Of a stretch of 64,000 nucleotides of DNA, positions 1 to 7,748 are shown in pieces (the stretch's first letter is position 1; each line of letters begins with the position of its first letter). The notes beneath the pieces were generated by a model that worked only from the letters and a program-made list of their open reading frames with translations, searched no databases and had not been told where the DNA came from. The translations under genes were made by a program, and so were the position numbers. The stretch is from CAXTSE01 sp964246985 (GTDB lineage Bacteria > Actinomycetota > Actinomycetes > Actinomycetales > Microbacteriaceae): NCBI GenBank assembly GCA_964246985.1, contig CAXTSE010000009.1:79466-143465 (forward strand), read 5' to 3'.

Positions 1-333
1 CTCGCCACGGCTCTCGGTCTCGCGGTCGGAAGCCTGCTTGCAGCCATCGTCGGGCCTCTGCTCGGGCCCGGCATCCTGGGCACCATCGTCACGACGCTCA
101 TATCGGGTGTCGCCACCGCCGCCGCGCAGCTCGTCGCCGGGCCACCCCTCGCGCGTCCGCTCTGGCTGCTGGCGCGCACGGGCGTGTGGGTCGTCGGCTG
201 GGTCGTCAGCCTGTTCCTGGCGATCAACGTCGAGCAGGGCTTCATCGTGTTCGGCGCCACCGGCGCACTCGTGTTCGCGGTGGCGCTGTTCCTGATCGTC
301 ACGCTGGATGCTCGCAAGCCGGTGACGGCATGA
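1..333 (+). CDS. Membrane protein, C-terminal part (cut by window edge)
   Basis: The frame is open from the first base and ends at TGA 331-333, giving 110 residues of what must be a longer protein. It is strongly hydrophobic, with about three to four membrane segments, for example around VGSLLAAIVGPLLG, VWVVGWVVSLFLAI and LVFAVALFLIVTL, and ends in a short charged tail. No family is recognised. Its stop overlaps the ATG of the next membrane-protein gene (ATGA), so the two are probably translationally coupled. Confidence 0.7.
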   Translation, partial: LATALGLAVGSLLAAIVGPLLGPGILGTIVTTLISGVATAAAQLVAGPPLARPLWLLARTGVWVVGWVVSLFLAINVEQGFIVFGATGALVFAVALFLIVTLDARKPVTA

Positions 334-980
334 CGCTCGCGATCGCGCTGATCGCGACGCCCATTCTGTTCAACGTCTTCTACGGCGCTCTGATCGTGAG
401 CTTCTCGTACCCCGCGATCCTCCGCGAGCCGACCTCCACGATCCTGAGCCGGTTCACCGAGGGCGGCACCAGGCTGGTGCTGCTCTGGTGGGGCTTCGCG
501 ATGAGCGCGGTCGCGTTCGTGCCGGTCGCGGTGCTCGCCGGCGGTCTCGTCGCCGACGAGAACCTGCGAACGGCGGTCGTCGCCGTCGGAGTGATGGCCG
601 GCCTCGTGCAGGCGCTCGGCCTGCTGCGCTGGGTATTCCTCGTGCCGCACCTCGCGCGCGAGTCCGCGGCCGGGAAGGACGTCGACCTCGTCTTCCAGGC
701 CTTCCACCGCTACCTCGGCGTCGCCGTCGGCGAGCACCTCGGGTACCTCTCGACCGGCGCGTTCACGATCCTGTTGTCCGTCGGAGCCTCGTCGGTGTTG
801 CCTCTCTGGTTGACCATCCCCGGCATCGTGATCGGCGCCATGCTCGTGATCGGTGCGCTCGAGTTCGTCGGGCCGTTCGAGCGCGAGGGCTGGAAGGTCG
901 CCGGAACTCTCGTCCCGATGGGATACACCCTCTGGTCGGTGTGGCTGCTCGCGATGGGGATCGTCCTGCTCGTGCCCTGA
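330..980 (+). CDS. Integral membrane protein, DUF4386-like
   Basis: 216 residues with about six to seven hydrophobic helices and short loops, a layout and size like the DUF4386 family of uncharacterised membrane proteins; that assignment rests on overall appearance and is moderate. No catalytic residues stand out. The ATG at 330 overlaps the stop of the upstream membrane-protein gene, which decides the start. A terminator-like hairpin follows at once, so this gene ends its operon. It is the last host gene before the prophage. Confidence 0.75.
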   Translation: MTLAIALIATPILFNVFYGALIVSFSYPAILREPTSTILSRFTEGGTRLVLLWWGFAMSAVAFVPVAVLAGGLVADENLRTAVVAVGVMAGLVQALGLLRWVFLVPHLARESAAGKDVDLVFQAFHRYLGVAVGEHLGYLSTGAFTILLSVGASSVLPLWLTIPGIVIGAMLVIGALEFVGPFEREGWKVAGTLVPMGYTLWSVWLLAMGIVLLVP

Positions 981-990
981 CCCGTGAACA

Positions 991-1037
991 GAAAGGCCCG
1001 GCTCCGCGAGTGATCTCAGCGGTTCCGGGCCTTCTTC
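991..1037 (+). terminator. Intrinsic terminator of the membrane-protein operon
   Basis: Inverted repeat AAGGCCCGG (993-1001) and CCGGGCCTT (1025-1033), with a 23-nt loop and a pyrimidine/T-rich end (CTTCTTCTGT). It lies 11 bases after the stop of the upstream gene and about 30 bases before the prophage edge. Confidence 0.7.
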
Positions 1038-1067
1038 TGTCTCAACCAGAGGTGCCTGCCGAAGCAG

Positions 1068-1105
1068 TGTGCGCCCGGAGGGATTCGAACCCCCAACCTT
1101 CTGAT
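1068..1105. repeat. attL, left copy of the 38-bp attachment core
   Basis: Identical over 38 bases to 17270-17307; the flanking bases differ on both sides (G versus A before, T versus C after). It equals the 3' half of the tRNA-Arg gene read on the opposite strand, from the 3' side of the anticodon loop to the 3' end. The integrase gene lies about 400 bases inside it. Confidence 0.93.
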
Positions 1106-1108
1106 TTG

Positions 1109-1231
1109 GTGTCTGAGGAGCCCTACGAGCCGCTGTGCTTCGTCTGCGGGGGTCCGCACGACCTCGACGACTGCCCGCGTGCCGACGACCTCGACGACGC
1201 GCTGGAGCAGCTGCTGCAGGTGGCGTCGTGA
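1109..1231 (+). CDS. Displaced 3' tail of the viral-form repressor reading frame
   Basis: In the prophage this is an orphan frame of 40 codons if started at GTG 1109, with no ribosome site before it. In the excised circle, 1106 follows the core directly and the repressor frame arriving from 17059 runs through the core into this frame without a shift, adding 41 residues. The tail has a zinc-knuckle-like spacing (C-x2-C-x3-H-x4-C in CFVCGGPHDLDDC), acidic repeats and ends LLQVAS. By analogy with phage BPs, a tail of this kind destabilises the viral repressor; that role is inferred. Its TGA overlaps the GTG of the next small gene. Confidence 0.6.
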   Translation: MSEEPYEPLCFVCGGPHDLDDCPRADDLDDALEQLLQVAS

Positions 1232-1320
1232 CCGAGGTCTGCGCCATCTGCGGCGCGATCGCTGGCGGGCTCCTGCTCGCCCTCGGCGCGGCCGTCGACA
1301 AGCTGCGAGGGCTGTCGTGA
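1228..1320 (+). CDS. 30-residue protein with CxxC and one hydrophobic helix
   Basis: Starts at GTG 1228, overlapping the stop of the repressor tail (GTGA), and ends at TGA 1318-1320, which overlaps the next GTG. The peptide has a CAIC pair at its N terminus followed by a hydrophobic stretch (IAGGLLLALGAAV) and a short basic end. No family is recognised. The head-to-tail overlaps on both sides are the main evidence that it is translated. Confidence 0.45.
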   Translation: MTEVCAICGAIAGGLLLALGAAVDKLRGLS

Positions 1321-1445
1321 GGGGCTGCCCGATCTGCCGCGGCGCTCGGACTGTGCACGAGCGCACGCGGTCGCGTGGGAGGACGCTTTACATCGTCGTG
1401 CCCTGCTGGGCGTGCACGCCGGCGCCCATCCGCACCGCCGCGTAA
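1317..1445 (+). CDS. Small zinc-ribbon-like phage protein
   Basis: 42 residues from GTG 1317 to TAA 1443-1445. Two CxxC pairs (CPIC near residue 5 and CWAC near residue 32) frame a basic, beta-like middle (RGRTLYIVVP), the pattern of a minimal zinc ribbon. It overlaps the preceding small gene by four bases and lies about 60 bases before the integrase start. The function is unknown; binding of nucleic acid or protein partner is a guess from the fold. Confidence 0.5.
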   Translation: MRGCPICRGARTVHERTRSRGRTLYIVVPCWACTPAPIRTAA

Positions 1446-1506
1446 CCCGCGCTCTCACCCGCGCGTCACCTTGCCATCATCCGTAGACAGCCCGTTCCAT
1501 TGGGGG

Positions 1507-2325
1507 ATGCTCGACCTTCCCGCAGCGTGGCGGAGAGCGATCGAGAGCTACCTGCTGGCGCAGCGCGCCGGCGGCTCGCCCTCGACGACAGTCGCCGCCC
1601 GACGACAGCACCTGGCCAACCTCGCGCGCACGATCGGCGTCGATGATCCCTGGGAGGTCGAGCCTGAGCGGCTCGTCGAGTGGGCGGGCACGCGGCGATG
1701 GATGAACGAGACGCGCCGCTCGAGGCGCACGACCTTTCTGTCGTTCTGGCGGTGGGCGATCGACAGCGGGCTCACGAGCTCGAACCCAGCGGCCGCACTC
1801 AAGCGCGTGAAGCCGTCAGAGCCGAACCCGCACCCGACGCCCGAGCCGGTGCTCGAGCGTGCGCTGCAGCGCTCTGACGCCCGCGTGAAGCTCATGCTGC
1901 GCCTGGCGGCCGATCACGGCCTGCGACGCGGCGAGATAGCGCTCGTGCACTCTGACGACCTGTTCCCCGACCTCGACGGCTGGTCGCTGCGCGTGCACGG
2001 GAAGGGCGGGAAGCTGCGCGACGTCCCGCTCAGCCGCCGTGTCGCGCTCGAGCTGCGGACGCTGCCGGCAGGGTGGGCGTTCCCCGGTGCGATCGACGGG
2101 CACCTGTCGCCGCGGCGCGTCGGCGAGCTCGTGACCGCGCAGCTCGAGGGCACCTGGACAATCCACTCGCTGCGGCATCGCGCCGGTTCTCGATGGAAGC
2201 TGCGAGGGGCAGACCTAGACGAGGTGCAGGATCTACTCGGCCACGCCTCGCCGGCGACGACCAGGCGCTACGTGAAGATGCCCACGGGGCGGCTGCGAGC
2301 TGTCGTCGACGACGCTGCGAGCTGA
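1507..2325 (+). CDS. int: Tyrosine-family integrase
   Basis: 272 residues; catalyses site-specific recombination between attP and the tRNA-Arg attB. An N-terminal SAM-like core-binding domain (about residues 1-95) is followed by the catalytic domain with DHGLRRGE (Arg I), HGKGGKLRDVPL (Lys), HSLRHRAG (HxLR) and LGHASPATTRRYVK (His and the Tyr nucleophile). The start chosen is ATG 1507; the frame is open further upstream, and TTG codons there are possible. It lies next to attL and reads in the same direction as the repressor, so in the circular genome it is downstream of the repressor. The C terminus is VVDDAAS, which resembles the repressor tail end (QVAS); in BPs-type phages both proteins carry ClpXP tags, so a shared degron is a reasonable inference. 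No excisionase was recognised. Confidence 0.93.
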   Translation: MLDLPAAWRRAIESYLLAQRAGGSPSTTVAARRQHLANLARTIGVDDPWEVEPERLVEWAGTRRWMNETRRSRRTTFLSFWRWAIDSGLTSSNPAAALKRVKPSEPNPHPTPEPVLERALQRSDARVKLMLRLAADHGLRRGEIALVHSDDLFPDLDGWSLRVHGKGGKLRDVPLSRRVALELRTLPAGWAFPGAIDGHLSPRRVGELVTAQLEGTWTIHSLRHRAGSRWKLRGADLDEVQDLLGHASPATTRRYVKMPTGRLRAVVDDAAS

Positions 2326-2328
2326 GGC

Positions 2329-2334
2329 TACGAT
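2329..2334 (+). promoter_or_regulatory. Leaderless -10 box TACGAT for the 58-residue gene
   Basis: TACGAT lies 7 bases before ATG 2342, immediately after the integrase stop. This is the TAnnnT-N6/7-start pattern repeated before many genes in this window and suggests a transcript starting at the ATG. Confidence 0.45.
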
Positions 2335-2341
2335 CGCCACC

Positions 2342-2518
2342 ATGGCCGACCTGAAGAGCATGACGCGCGATCGCCACTACGCCGAGATAGAGGCGTGGCT
2401 GAAGGACGCTGTCGACAAGCAGACGCTGAACCCGGGCAGGGCCGCCGTGTCGGCTGCCGTTGCCCAGGTCCATGCGCAGCTGCTCGTCGAAAAAGCGCTG
2501 CTCGAGCGCTCTACCTGA
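2342..2518 (+). CDS. Small hypothetical phage protein, 58 residues
   Basis: Runs from ATG 2342 to TGA 2516-2518. The product is a charged helical protein (MADLKSMTRDRHYAEIEAW at the start), rich in Ala and Leu, without Cys or membrane segments. No family is recognised. It follows the integrase and overlaps the 3' end of the holin gene by 8 bases on the opposite strand. A leaderless promoter box precedes it, so it may be expressed in the lysogen independently of the lytic operon. Confidence 0.55.
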   Translation: MADLKSMTRDRHYAEIEAWLKDAVDKQTLNPGRAAVSAAVAQVHAQLLVEKALLERST

Positions 2519-2717
2519 TCGGCTGGTTGGTCGTCGCGTAGACGCTGCCGCCGGTCAGGCCGGCGCCGACGATGACTGCGATCGCGATCGTCGCCCACTC
2601 TCCGCTGGTGATGGCGTTGTCGCTGACGGCCGACACGAAGGCCGTCAGGCCGGCGACGACGCCAGCTGCAGCTGCGCCGACGTAGGCCTTGGCGGCGGTG
2701 GTCTTGGTGGGGTTCAT
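2511..2717 (-). CDS. Holin-like small membrane protein
   Basis: 68 residues with two predicted membrane helices (AYVGAAAAGVVAGLTAFVSA and WATIAIAVIVGAGLTGG) joined by a short polar turn, and charged ends. Size, topology and position at the end of the lysis cassette, behind the endolysin and two membrane proteins, fit a class II holin, which would permeabilise the membrane at lysis. The ATG overlaps the stop of the preceding gene. Holins have little sequence conservation, so the call rests on topology and context. Confidence 0.7.
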   Translation of the reverse strand: MNPTKTTAAKAYVGAAAAGVVAGLTAFVSAVSDNAITSGEWATIAIAVIVGAGLTGGSVYATTNQPIR

Positions 2718-3031
2718 GGCTTCTCCTTTTCGATGGGTGGGGGCTCGAGCGCGAAAGCCTCACGCTCGGCGTCTGTGAGCTCGGTCGAGCCGCCGGCCTG
2801 GGTGCGCTGCACGTAGCTGCGCGCGGCCGAGCGAACCCGATAGAACAGGTCCTCGAAGACGCGGGCCAGGCGACGATCTGCGGCCTGCTCGCGCCACAGC
2901 TGCTCGACGCTGGGGCCCTTGGCCTCGCTGTTGCCGCGTCGGCGGTTGTAGGCCGCCCAGGCGCCCACGATCATGCCTCCCAGTACGACCGTGATGAGCG
3001 TGGTGACGATCGGCGTGTAGTCGATGTTCAC
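2714..3031 (-). CDS. Single-pass membrane protein of the lysis cassette
   Basis: 105 residues from GTG 3031. One N-terminal membrane helix (PIVTTLITVVLGGMIVGAWA) is followed by a basic stretch, a helical charged region (about residues 38-75) and an acidic/Pro-rich tail. The GTG overlaps the stop of the upstream gene and the stop overlaps the holin ATG, so it is coupled to both. It could be a second holin, a spanin-like or a membrane anchor protein; the sequence does not decide. Confidence 0.6.
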   Translation of the reverse strand: MNIDYTPIVTTLITVVLGGMIVGAWAAYNRRRGNSEAKGPSVEQLWREQAADRRLARVFEDLFYRVRSAARSYVQRTQAGGSTELTDAEREAFALEPPPIEKEKP

Positions 3032-3522
3032 GACGTCCCTGCCGGCCGCCGTCCGGCGCGGGAGGCAAGCCACATGAAGCGCGAGAGCGGGATGAGCAGC
3101 ATGAACGTCGCGGCGACTGCGACGGCCTGCCGGTTGGCGTCGTTCATCAGAAAACCGACCTCGTAGAGCGGCACGACGTAGCCGAGGGTGAGCGCCAGCA
3201 CGGCGAGGGACGACCATCGCTCGATGACCCGCAGCTGGTCGGCGAGCGCGCCGAGAGCGGAGGTCAGTGCGGCGATCGCCAGCATGATCGCCCAGACCCG
3301 CGTGTAGCCGTCCGGGGCTGTCAGTCGGAAGATGGGCAGGCCGGCGTAGAACGCCATGGCAGCGAACCCGATGTGCAGCAGGTAGGCGGCGACCAGGGTG
3401 ACGCGATAGAGGGCGATCTGCGACCAGGGCCACGAGGTCGCCCAGGCCTCGAGCCGAGACTGGTGCCGCATCGGGCGGCGGCTTCGTGGCGGCCGCGGCA
3501 GGGTGTCGTCGATGGTCACCAT
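3028..3522 (-). CDS. Four-helix phage membrane protein
   Basis: 164 residues from ATG 3522. After a basic, Pro-rich N terminus come about four membrane helices, near residues 40-62, 75-95, 105-125 and 133-152. No family is recognised. It is wedged between the endolysin and the single-pass protein with overlapping start and stop, so a role in lysis or in altering the host envelope is inferred from position only. Confidence 0.6.
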   Translation of the reverse strand: MVTIDDTLPRPPRSRRPMRHQSRLEAWATSWPWSQIALYRVTLVAAYLLHIGFAAMAFYAGLPIFRLTAPDGYTRVWAIMLAIAALTSALGALADQLRVIERWSSLAVLALTLGYVVPLYEVGFLMNDANRQAVAVAATFMLLIPLSRFMWLASRAGRRPAGTS

Positions 3523-4361
3523 CAGGCGCCCGCCGGGATGCGCTGCAGGCCGAGGGAGGCGAGCAGCTCGTCGTCGACGCGGGCGATCATCGCGAGCGTC
3601 GACGCGTGGTCGAGAGCCGCCTGCTTCGCGAGCTCGCGGATCGCCGAGACGACCGCTGTGTCGCTGTGCTCGGGCTGAGGCACTGCCGCGCCGATTGCGG
3701 CGAGCTGCTCGGCCGTGGGGTTCCAGGTCGACTCGCCGAGCTTCACGCCGGCGCGGCGCAGGTCCTTCACGACGACGACGTCGGCCAGGGTAGACCCGAC
3801 CTGTGAGAGGAACGCGTCGCCGGCCGCGGCGAGGGCGCGGAAGCCGGCTTGCTCCTCGAGCAGCTGCTGCTCGTCGATGACGGGGGTCAGGGTGTTGTTG
3901 ACCTGCTTGTAGACGCCGATGGTGCCCTCTTGGCGGAGCAGTCTGCGCTCGATCATGTCGTTGTCCTTCGGTTCGGGGAGGGGCTGAGGGTTGCCGCCGG
4001 CCGCAGCGGGTGTGCGGCTCGCGAAGTGCCAGGGCTCGGAGGGGAAGGGGCGGCCTGAGAGGTCGATGTTGCGCCATCCATGCGACGCGAGGATCAGCTC
4101 GAACCATCCGCCGAGCTTGTTGCGGAGGGCGCGGTGGTTGTCGATGTCGACGGCGCGGCCCTTGACGTGGTCGCTCGTCGAGGGGTCGCGCACAGCTGGG
4201 CTGATCGCGCGCTGCTCGGCCAGAGTGCGATCGCCGCCGTAGGGGCGCAGCACGACGGGCGTGATGCCGGACGCTGCGCGCAGCTGCGCAAACGCGGCGT
4301 TCAGGCTCGGCGCGTAGGCGTCGCCGATCGTCTCGGCGCTGTAGATGATTGGCCGGCTCAC
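3522..4361 (-). CDS. Endolysin with M15 (VanY-like) L-Ala-D-Glu/D-Ala peptidase domain
   Basis: 279 residues from GTG 4361. The N-terminal half carries the peptidase M15 zinc signature SDHVKGRAVD (SxHxxGxAxD; His and Asp ligands) and EPWHF (catalytic Glu plus His ligand), so it should cut peptidoglycan stem peptides. A Pro-rich linker (about residues 120-132) leads to a C-terminal region of about 145 residues with no recognised cell-wall-binding motif. It starts in a GTGA overlap with the minor tail gene and is followed by three membrane-protein genes, the usual lysis cassette. No signal peptide is seen, so release would depend on the holin. Confidence 0.88.
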   Translation of the reverse strand: MSRPIIYSAETIGDAYAPSLNAAFAQLRAASGITPVVLRPYGGDRTLAEQRAISPAVRDPSTSDHVKGRAVDIDNHRALRNKLGGWFELILASHGWRNIDLSGRPFPSEPWHFASRTPAAAGGNPQPLPEPKDNDMIERRLLRQEGTIGVYKQVNNTLTPVIDEQQLLEEQAGFRALAAAGDAFLSQVGSTLADVVVVKDLRRAGVKLGESTWNPTAEQLAAIGAAVPQPEHSDTAVVSAIRELAKQAALDHASTLAMIARVDDELLASLGLQRIPAGA

Positions 4362-5998
4362 GGGACGGGCTCGACGTTCTTGGGGGTGATCTCCATCGTG
4401 CGATCTGGGAAGCGCCACGTCACGGCGGCGATCGCGCCGCGCTGGACCGTCTCGCCGGCGCCGAGGGTGAACTCGACGACCTGGCCGGGGGTGGCAGTCC
4501 ACTCGATCACGCTGTCGGCTGTGATGCGGCGGCCTCGGCCCTGCAGGCGTGCCAGAAGCGCGGCCGCGGCGCCGGCGCCAGGGTAGGGGCGATCGTAGGT
4601 GTACTTCTTGACGCGGGTGCGGGTGCCGGCGAAGTCGTAGCGCTTCCTCGGGACGCCGGCGGGGTCGATCCATGGGTACTCGACGACGACGCCCGTGCTC
4701 CAGTCGGAGTCGCGGTCGATCTCGTCGTCGGCTGCGACCAGGTGCGTCGCGTGCGACAGGGAGAGCGTGCCGGCGACGGTGTAGGTCGTCGGGTCGACGA
4801 GTCGCCAGAGGCCGAGCTCGTCGGCGAACAGGCGCAGCCCTCGCGACTGCACGACGGGCTGCAGGAAGTCCCAGTCGGACTGTCCGGGCTGCTGCTGCAG
4901 CGCGTCGACCGCGAGAGCGCCAGGTCGCGGGGTGCGCGTCGACGTCGACAGTCCCGGCGTGCCGGTCCACGCGTAGGTGTAGTTCGTGTCGACCGTGTCG
5001 CCGTCGAAGTACGGCACGTAGTTGCCTGTCGGGTCTGTGATCTCGGAGAGCCGCAGCGAGTCCCAGTACATGCTGCCGACCGTGTGGCCGTGATAGAAGC
5101 GGATGAAGGCCTCGGTCGTGCCGGGCGGCAGCGTGAACTGCAGGCTGACGCGGCCGCCGACGCCGTCGACGAGGGGGACCTGCGAACTGATGGTCACGGT
5201 GTACGCGGCCGCGCCGATCCGATGGAACACGAAGATGCTGCGCGAGTTGGCGGTCGTCGATCCGCCGATGCCGAGGGGATACCCCGAGCCCGACACCCGG
5301 TAGGTCTTGCCGGCCTGCATGCCGAGTCGCATGCCGCCGGCGTCCCCGCCGACGTTCATCCAGCTGTCGACGTTCGACGAAGCCGAGAGCCGGTACTCCC
5401 AGCTGCCGGAACCGTAGATGCCGCCTCGAGCGACGCGCGTGACCGTGCAGTTTGTTGAGGCGACGTCGGCAAGCGACACCTCGGCGCTGGGGTTGGTGAA
5501 GAGGTTCGTCGACGCCGATGTGATGAGCGCCGATCCGTCTGCAGCTGTCGCGCCCATCGTCATGCCCGAAAGCGACAGCACGTCTCGCGTGACGGATGAG
5601 ACCGTGTCGTTGTCGTTGCGCTTCCACTCGTAGGGCGTCTCTCCGATGCGGCCGCCGTCGAGCAGCAGCATCTCCAGGCCGGAGAGCGTGAGCGTCAGCG
5701 TCTTTGCTTTGCGGTTGACGGTGCGTCGTCGCACGACGGCTTTGAAGGTGCGGGACTCCGCGGCGCGCGCCGGCGTCACCCATGACTGCGTGCCCGTGAG
5801 CTCGACGCGGATAGGGCTGGCGCCGCGCGGGTCGAGTGCGGCCTCGACGGCGAGGGAAGGTCGGGCTGTCACGAGCTCGATCTGCATGAACGGCGCCCAG
5901 GTCTCGTCGAGGGTGATCGCGCACGACTTGACCTGCAGTGCGACGTCGGGGCTGAGCTTCGCGACGGCGGTCACGTCGACGATGCTGGCGACGGTCAC
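4358..5998 (-). CDS. Minor tail protein with carbohydrate-binding-like domain
   Basis: 546 residues from GTG 5998. An N-terminal tail-baseplate-like region (about 1-150) and a C-terminal region (about 390-546) flank a beta-rich segment that begins TNLFTNPSAEVSL and contains SWEYRLSA, which looks like a CBM_4_9-type jelly roll. This would put a sugar-binding domain at the tail tip for host recognition. It is the largest tail-tip protein of the phage and so the best candidate receptor-binding protein. The order tape measure, small tail protein, this gene, lysin is typical. Confidence 0.75.
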   Translation of the reverse strand: MTVASIVDVTAVAKLSPDVALQVKSCAITLDETWAPFMQIELVTARPSLAVEAALDPRGASPIRVELTGTQSWVTPARAAESRTFKAVVRRRTVNRKAKTLTLTLSGLEMLLLDGGRIGETPYEWKRNDNDTVSSVTRDVLSLSGMTMGATAADGSALITSASTNLFTNPSAEVSLADVASTNCTVTRVARGGIYGSGSWEYRLSASSNVDSWMNVGGDAGGMRLGMQAGKTYRVSGSGYPLGIGGSTTANSRSIFVFHRIGAAAYTVTISSQVPLVDGVGGRVSLQFTLPPGTTEAFIRFYHGHTVGSMYWDSLRLSEITDPTGNYVPYFDGDTVDTNYTYAWTGTPGLSTSTRTPRPGALAVDALQQQPGQSDWDFLQPVVQSRGLRLFADELGLWRLVDPTTYTVAGTLSLSHATHLVAADDEIDRDSDWSTGVVVEYPWIDPAGVPRKRYDFAGTRTRVKKYTYDRPYPGAGAAAALLARLQGRGRRITADSVIEWTATPGQVVEFTLGAGETVQRGAIAAVTWRFPDRTMEITPKNVEPVP

Positions 5999-6351
5999 GG
6001 GATGACCTCGTGATATCCCACGTTGAGCAGCCAGCTGCGCCGCGACTCCTGCTGCACGTCGTCCATCGAGCCCTCGCGGACCCACTGGAACGACACCTTC
6101 GCGAGGTCGTCGGTGATGGTCCAGACGCGGGCTGTCATGAAGTGCTGGCGGGCGGTCTCGGCCGCGGCCGCGGTGGTGAACAGCAGCTGCAGCGTGCCCC
6201 TCCGCGGGGCGTCGTTCTGCAGGTTCACGATCTCGGCACCGCTGAGCAGCTCGTGCACGATGTTGCGCGCCTCGTTGCTCGAGGCGAACCCGACGCGCAG
6301 CTCGGGCGTGATCGTGATCGTGGCCGTCGCGTTCTTGATCTGGATGCCCAT
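5995..6351 (-). CDS. Small tail protein (distal-tail-like position)
   Basis: 118 residues from ATG 6351. Predicted mostly beta with no membrane segment or cysteine; it begins MGIQIKNATATITITPELR. It follows the tape measure gene with a one-base TGATG overlap and overlaps the minor tail gene start. The position fits a distal tail or tail-tip adaptor protein; sequence alone does not show which. Confidence 0.65.
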   Translation of the reverse strand: MGIQIKNATATITITPELRVGFASSNEARNIVHELLSGAEIVNLQNDAPRRGTLQLLFTTAAAAETARQHFMTARVWTITDDLAKVSFQWVREGSMDDVQQESRRSWLLNVGYHEVIP

Positions 6352-7748
6352 CAGTCGACCTCCTGTCCGCTGCGGGTGACGAGCTTCGCGGCGACGCGTA
6401 CGGTGCGGCCGGCGAAGCCTCGCTGGATCTTGTCGACCTCGGCGGCGGGGTCGATCTGGGCGAGCACGACCGAGGGTCCGGTGACGGTCTTGCCCTGGAA
6501 CGACTTCTCGATCGCGCCTGCGTAGGTCGCTGAGTCGGCCTGGCCTGCCTCGGTCCAGATGCGCTCGAGCTCGGCCTGCTGCTCGGGTGTCGCGGTCTTG
6601 TAGCCGGCGAGGAACGCGGCTGCGGCGTCGGCGCCCTGCTCGCTCAGGAAGGCCTGCGCTTCGGGGCTGAGGCCGCTTGTAGCGAGCGTCTCTTGGTAGT
6701 TCTTCAGCGCGTCGGATCGGGCCGTCATCGCCGTGATGTAGGCCGTGACGTCGAAGATGCCCGTCTCGGCGTTGACGTAGTCGTCGACGCTCGAGGCGGT
6801 CTCGTCGTAGGCGTCGTTCACGGCGCTGATCAGCTGCGCCTTGCGCTCCATGTCGGGGCCGCCGGCGGCCGCGTAGTTGGCCTCGGCTGCGGCGGCCTTG
6901 TCACTCTTGGCGACGGCGTCGTCGAGGTATCCGAGGTACTGGTCGCCAAGCGCCAGCTGGTTCTGCAGCTCGCCGTAGCGCTTGTTGCCGGCGGCGGTGG
7001 TCGTGTCGAGCGCTGCGGCTTCGTCCTCGAGTGCGCGCTGGTTCCGCTGGGCGGCGCGGTAGAGACGCTCGAGACCGTCAGTGTTGCCGGCGTAGGCCTG
7101 CGCCAGGTCGCGGAAGCTGCCGATCCCGCTGTCGGCGACGCGGGCCAGGTCCTCGAGGCTGACCCGGCCGTCGTCGGTCTCGGTGGCCAGCTGCTTGAGC
7201 TTGTCGACGATCGTTCCGAGCCACTCCGCGCCGATCTGCCCAGTGTCGATGTACTGCTGTGCGAGCTCGGCTGTGTCTGCGCGCAGCTGCTCGGTCTCGG
7301 CCTGACCCTTGTTCAGCTCGCCCACGATCAGCCCGATGCCGATCGCGCCGGCGGCGCCGAGCACGGCGAGCTGCGGCGGGAGGCTGGCGATCAGTCCGCC
7401 GAGGGTGCCCTGCAGGCCGTCCGCGAATGACTCGGCCGAGCCGGAGAAGCTCGAGAAGGTCTCGGCTGCGTTCTGCTTCGCCTCGTTCTTGATCTCGTCG
7501 ATGTTGCGCTTCGCAGCTGACGTCGTGCTGTCGAGGGTGCGACGGGTCGAGCTGGCGGCGTCCGTCATCTCGCGCTTGGTTCGGTCGGCGAGCTCGGCGA
7601 ACGATCGCTGGAGCTGCTCGGTTGAGCGATCGCCGTCGCGGGCAATGTCGTCGAGGGTGTCGGCCACCTGGTCGAGTGCCTGCTCGGCGTCGTCGGTGCC
7701 CTTGAGGAACGATCGGACGTTGGCGAGGAAGTCGATCGAGATAGGCAT
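6351..7748 (-). CDS. Short tape measure protein
   Basis: 465 residues from ATG 7748. Mostly long helices with coiled-coil character (about residues 20-110 and 190-330) and a hydrophobic central segment (LAVLGAAGAIGIGLIVG, near residue 130), the usual make-up of a tape measure protein. In siphophages tail length scales with this protein at roughly 0.15 nm per residue, so about 70 nm would be expected here. It lies between the tail-tube region and tail-tip genes, and is very small for the family, in keeping with the small genome. Confidence 0.85.
   Translation of the reverse strand: MPISIDFLANVRSFLKGTDDAEQALDQVADTLDDIARDGDRSTEQLQRSFAELADRTKREMTDAASSTRRTLDSTTSAAKRNIDEIKNEAKQNAAETFSSFSGSAESFADGLQGTLGGLIASLPPQLAVLGAAGAIGIGLIVGELNKGQAETEQLRADTAELAQQYIDTGQIGAEWLGTIVDKLKQLATETDDGRVSLEDLARVADSGIGSFRDLAQAYAGNTDGLERLYRAAQRNQRALEDEAAALDTTTAAGNKRYGELQNQLALGDQYLGYLDDAVAKSDKAAAAEANYAAAGGPDMERKAQLISAVNDAYDETASSVDDYVNAETGIFDVTAYITAMTARSDALKNYQETLATSGLSPEAQAFLSEQGADAAAAFLAGYKTATPEQQAELERIWTEAGQADSATYAGAIEKSFQGKTVTGPSVVLAQIDPAAEVDKIQRGFAGRTVRVAAKLVTRSGQEVD

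Noticed and set aside
1070..1105. Peptide CARRDSNPQPSD as a separate gene
   Set aside because: This is the common artefact of reading a tRNA gene antisense. At the left copy alone it means nothing; it matters only as part of the repressor frame at the right copy and in the excised circle.
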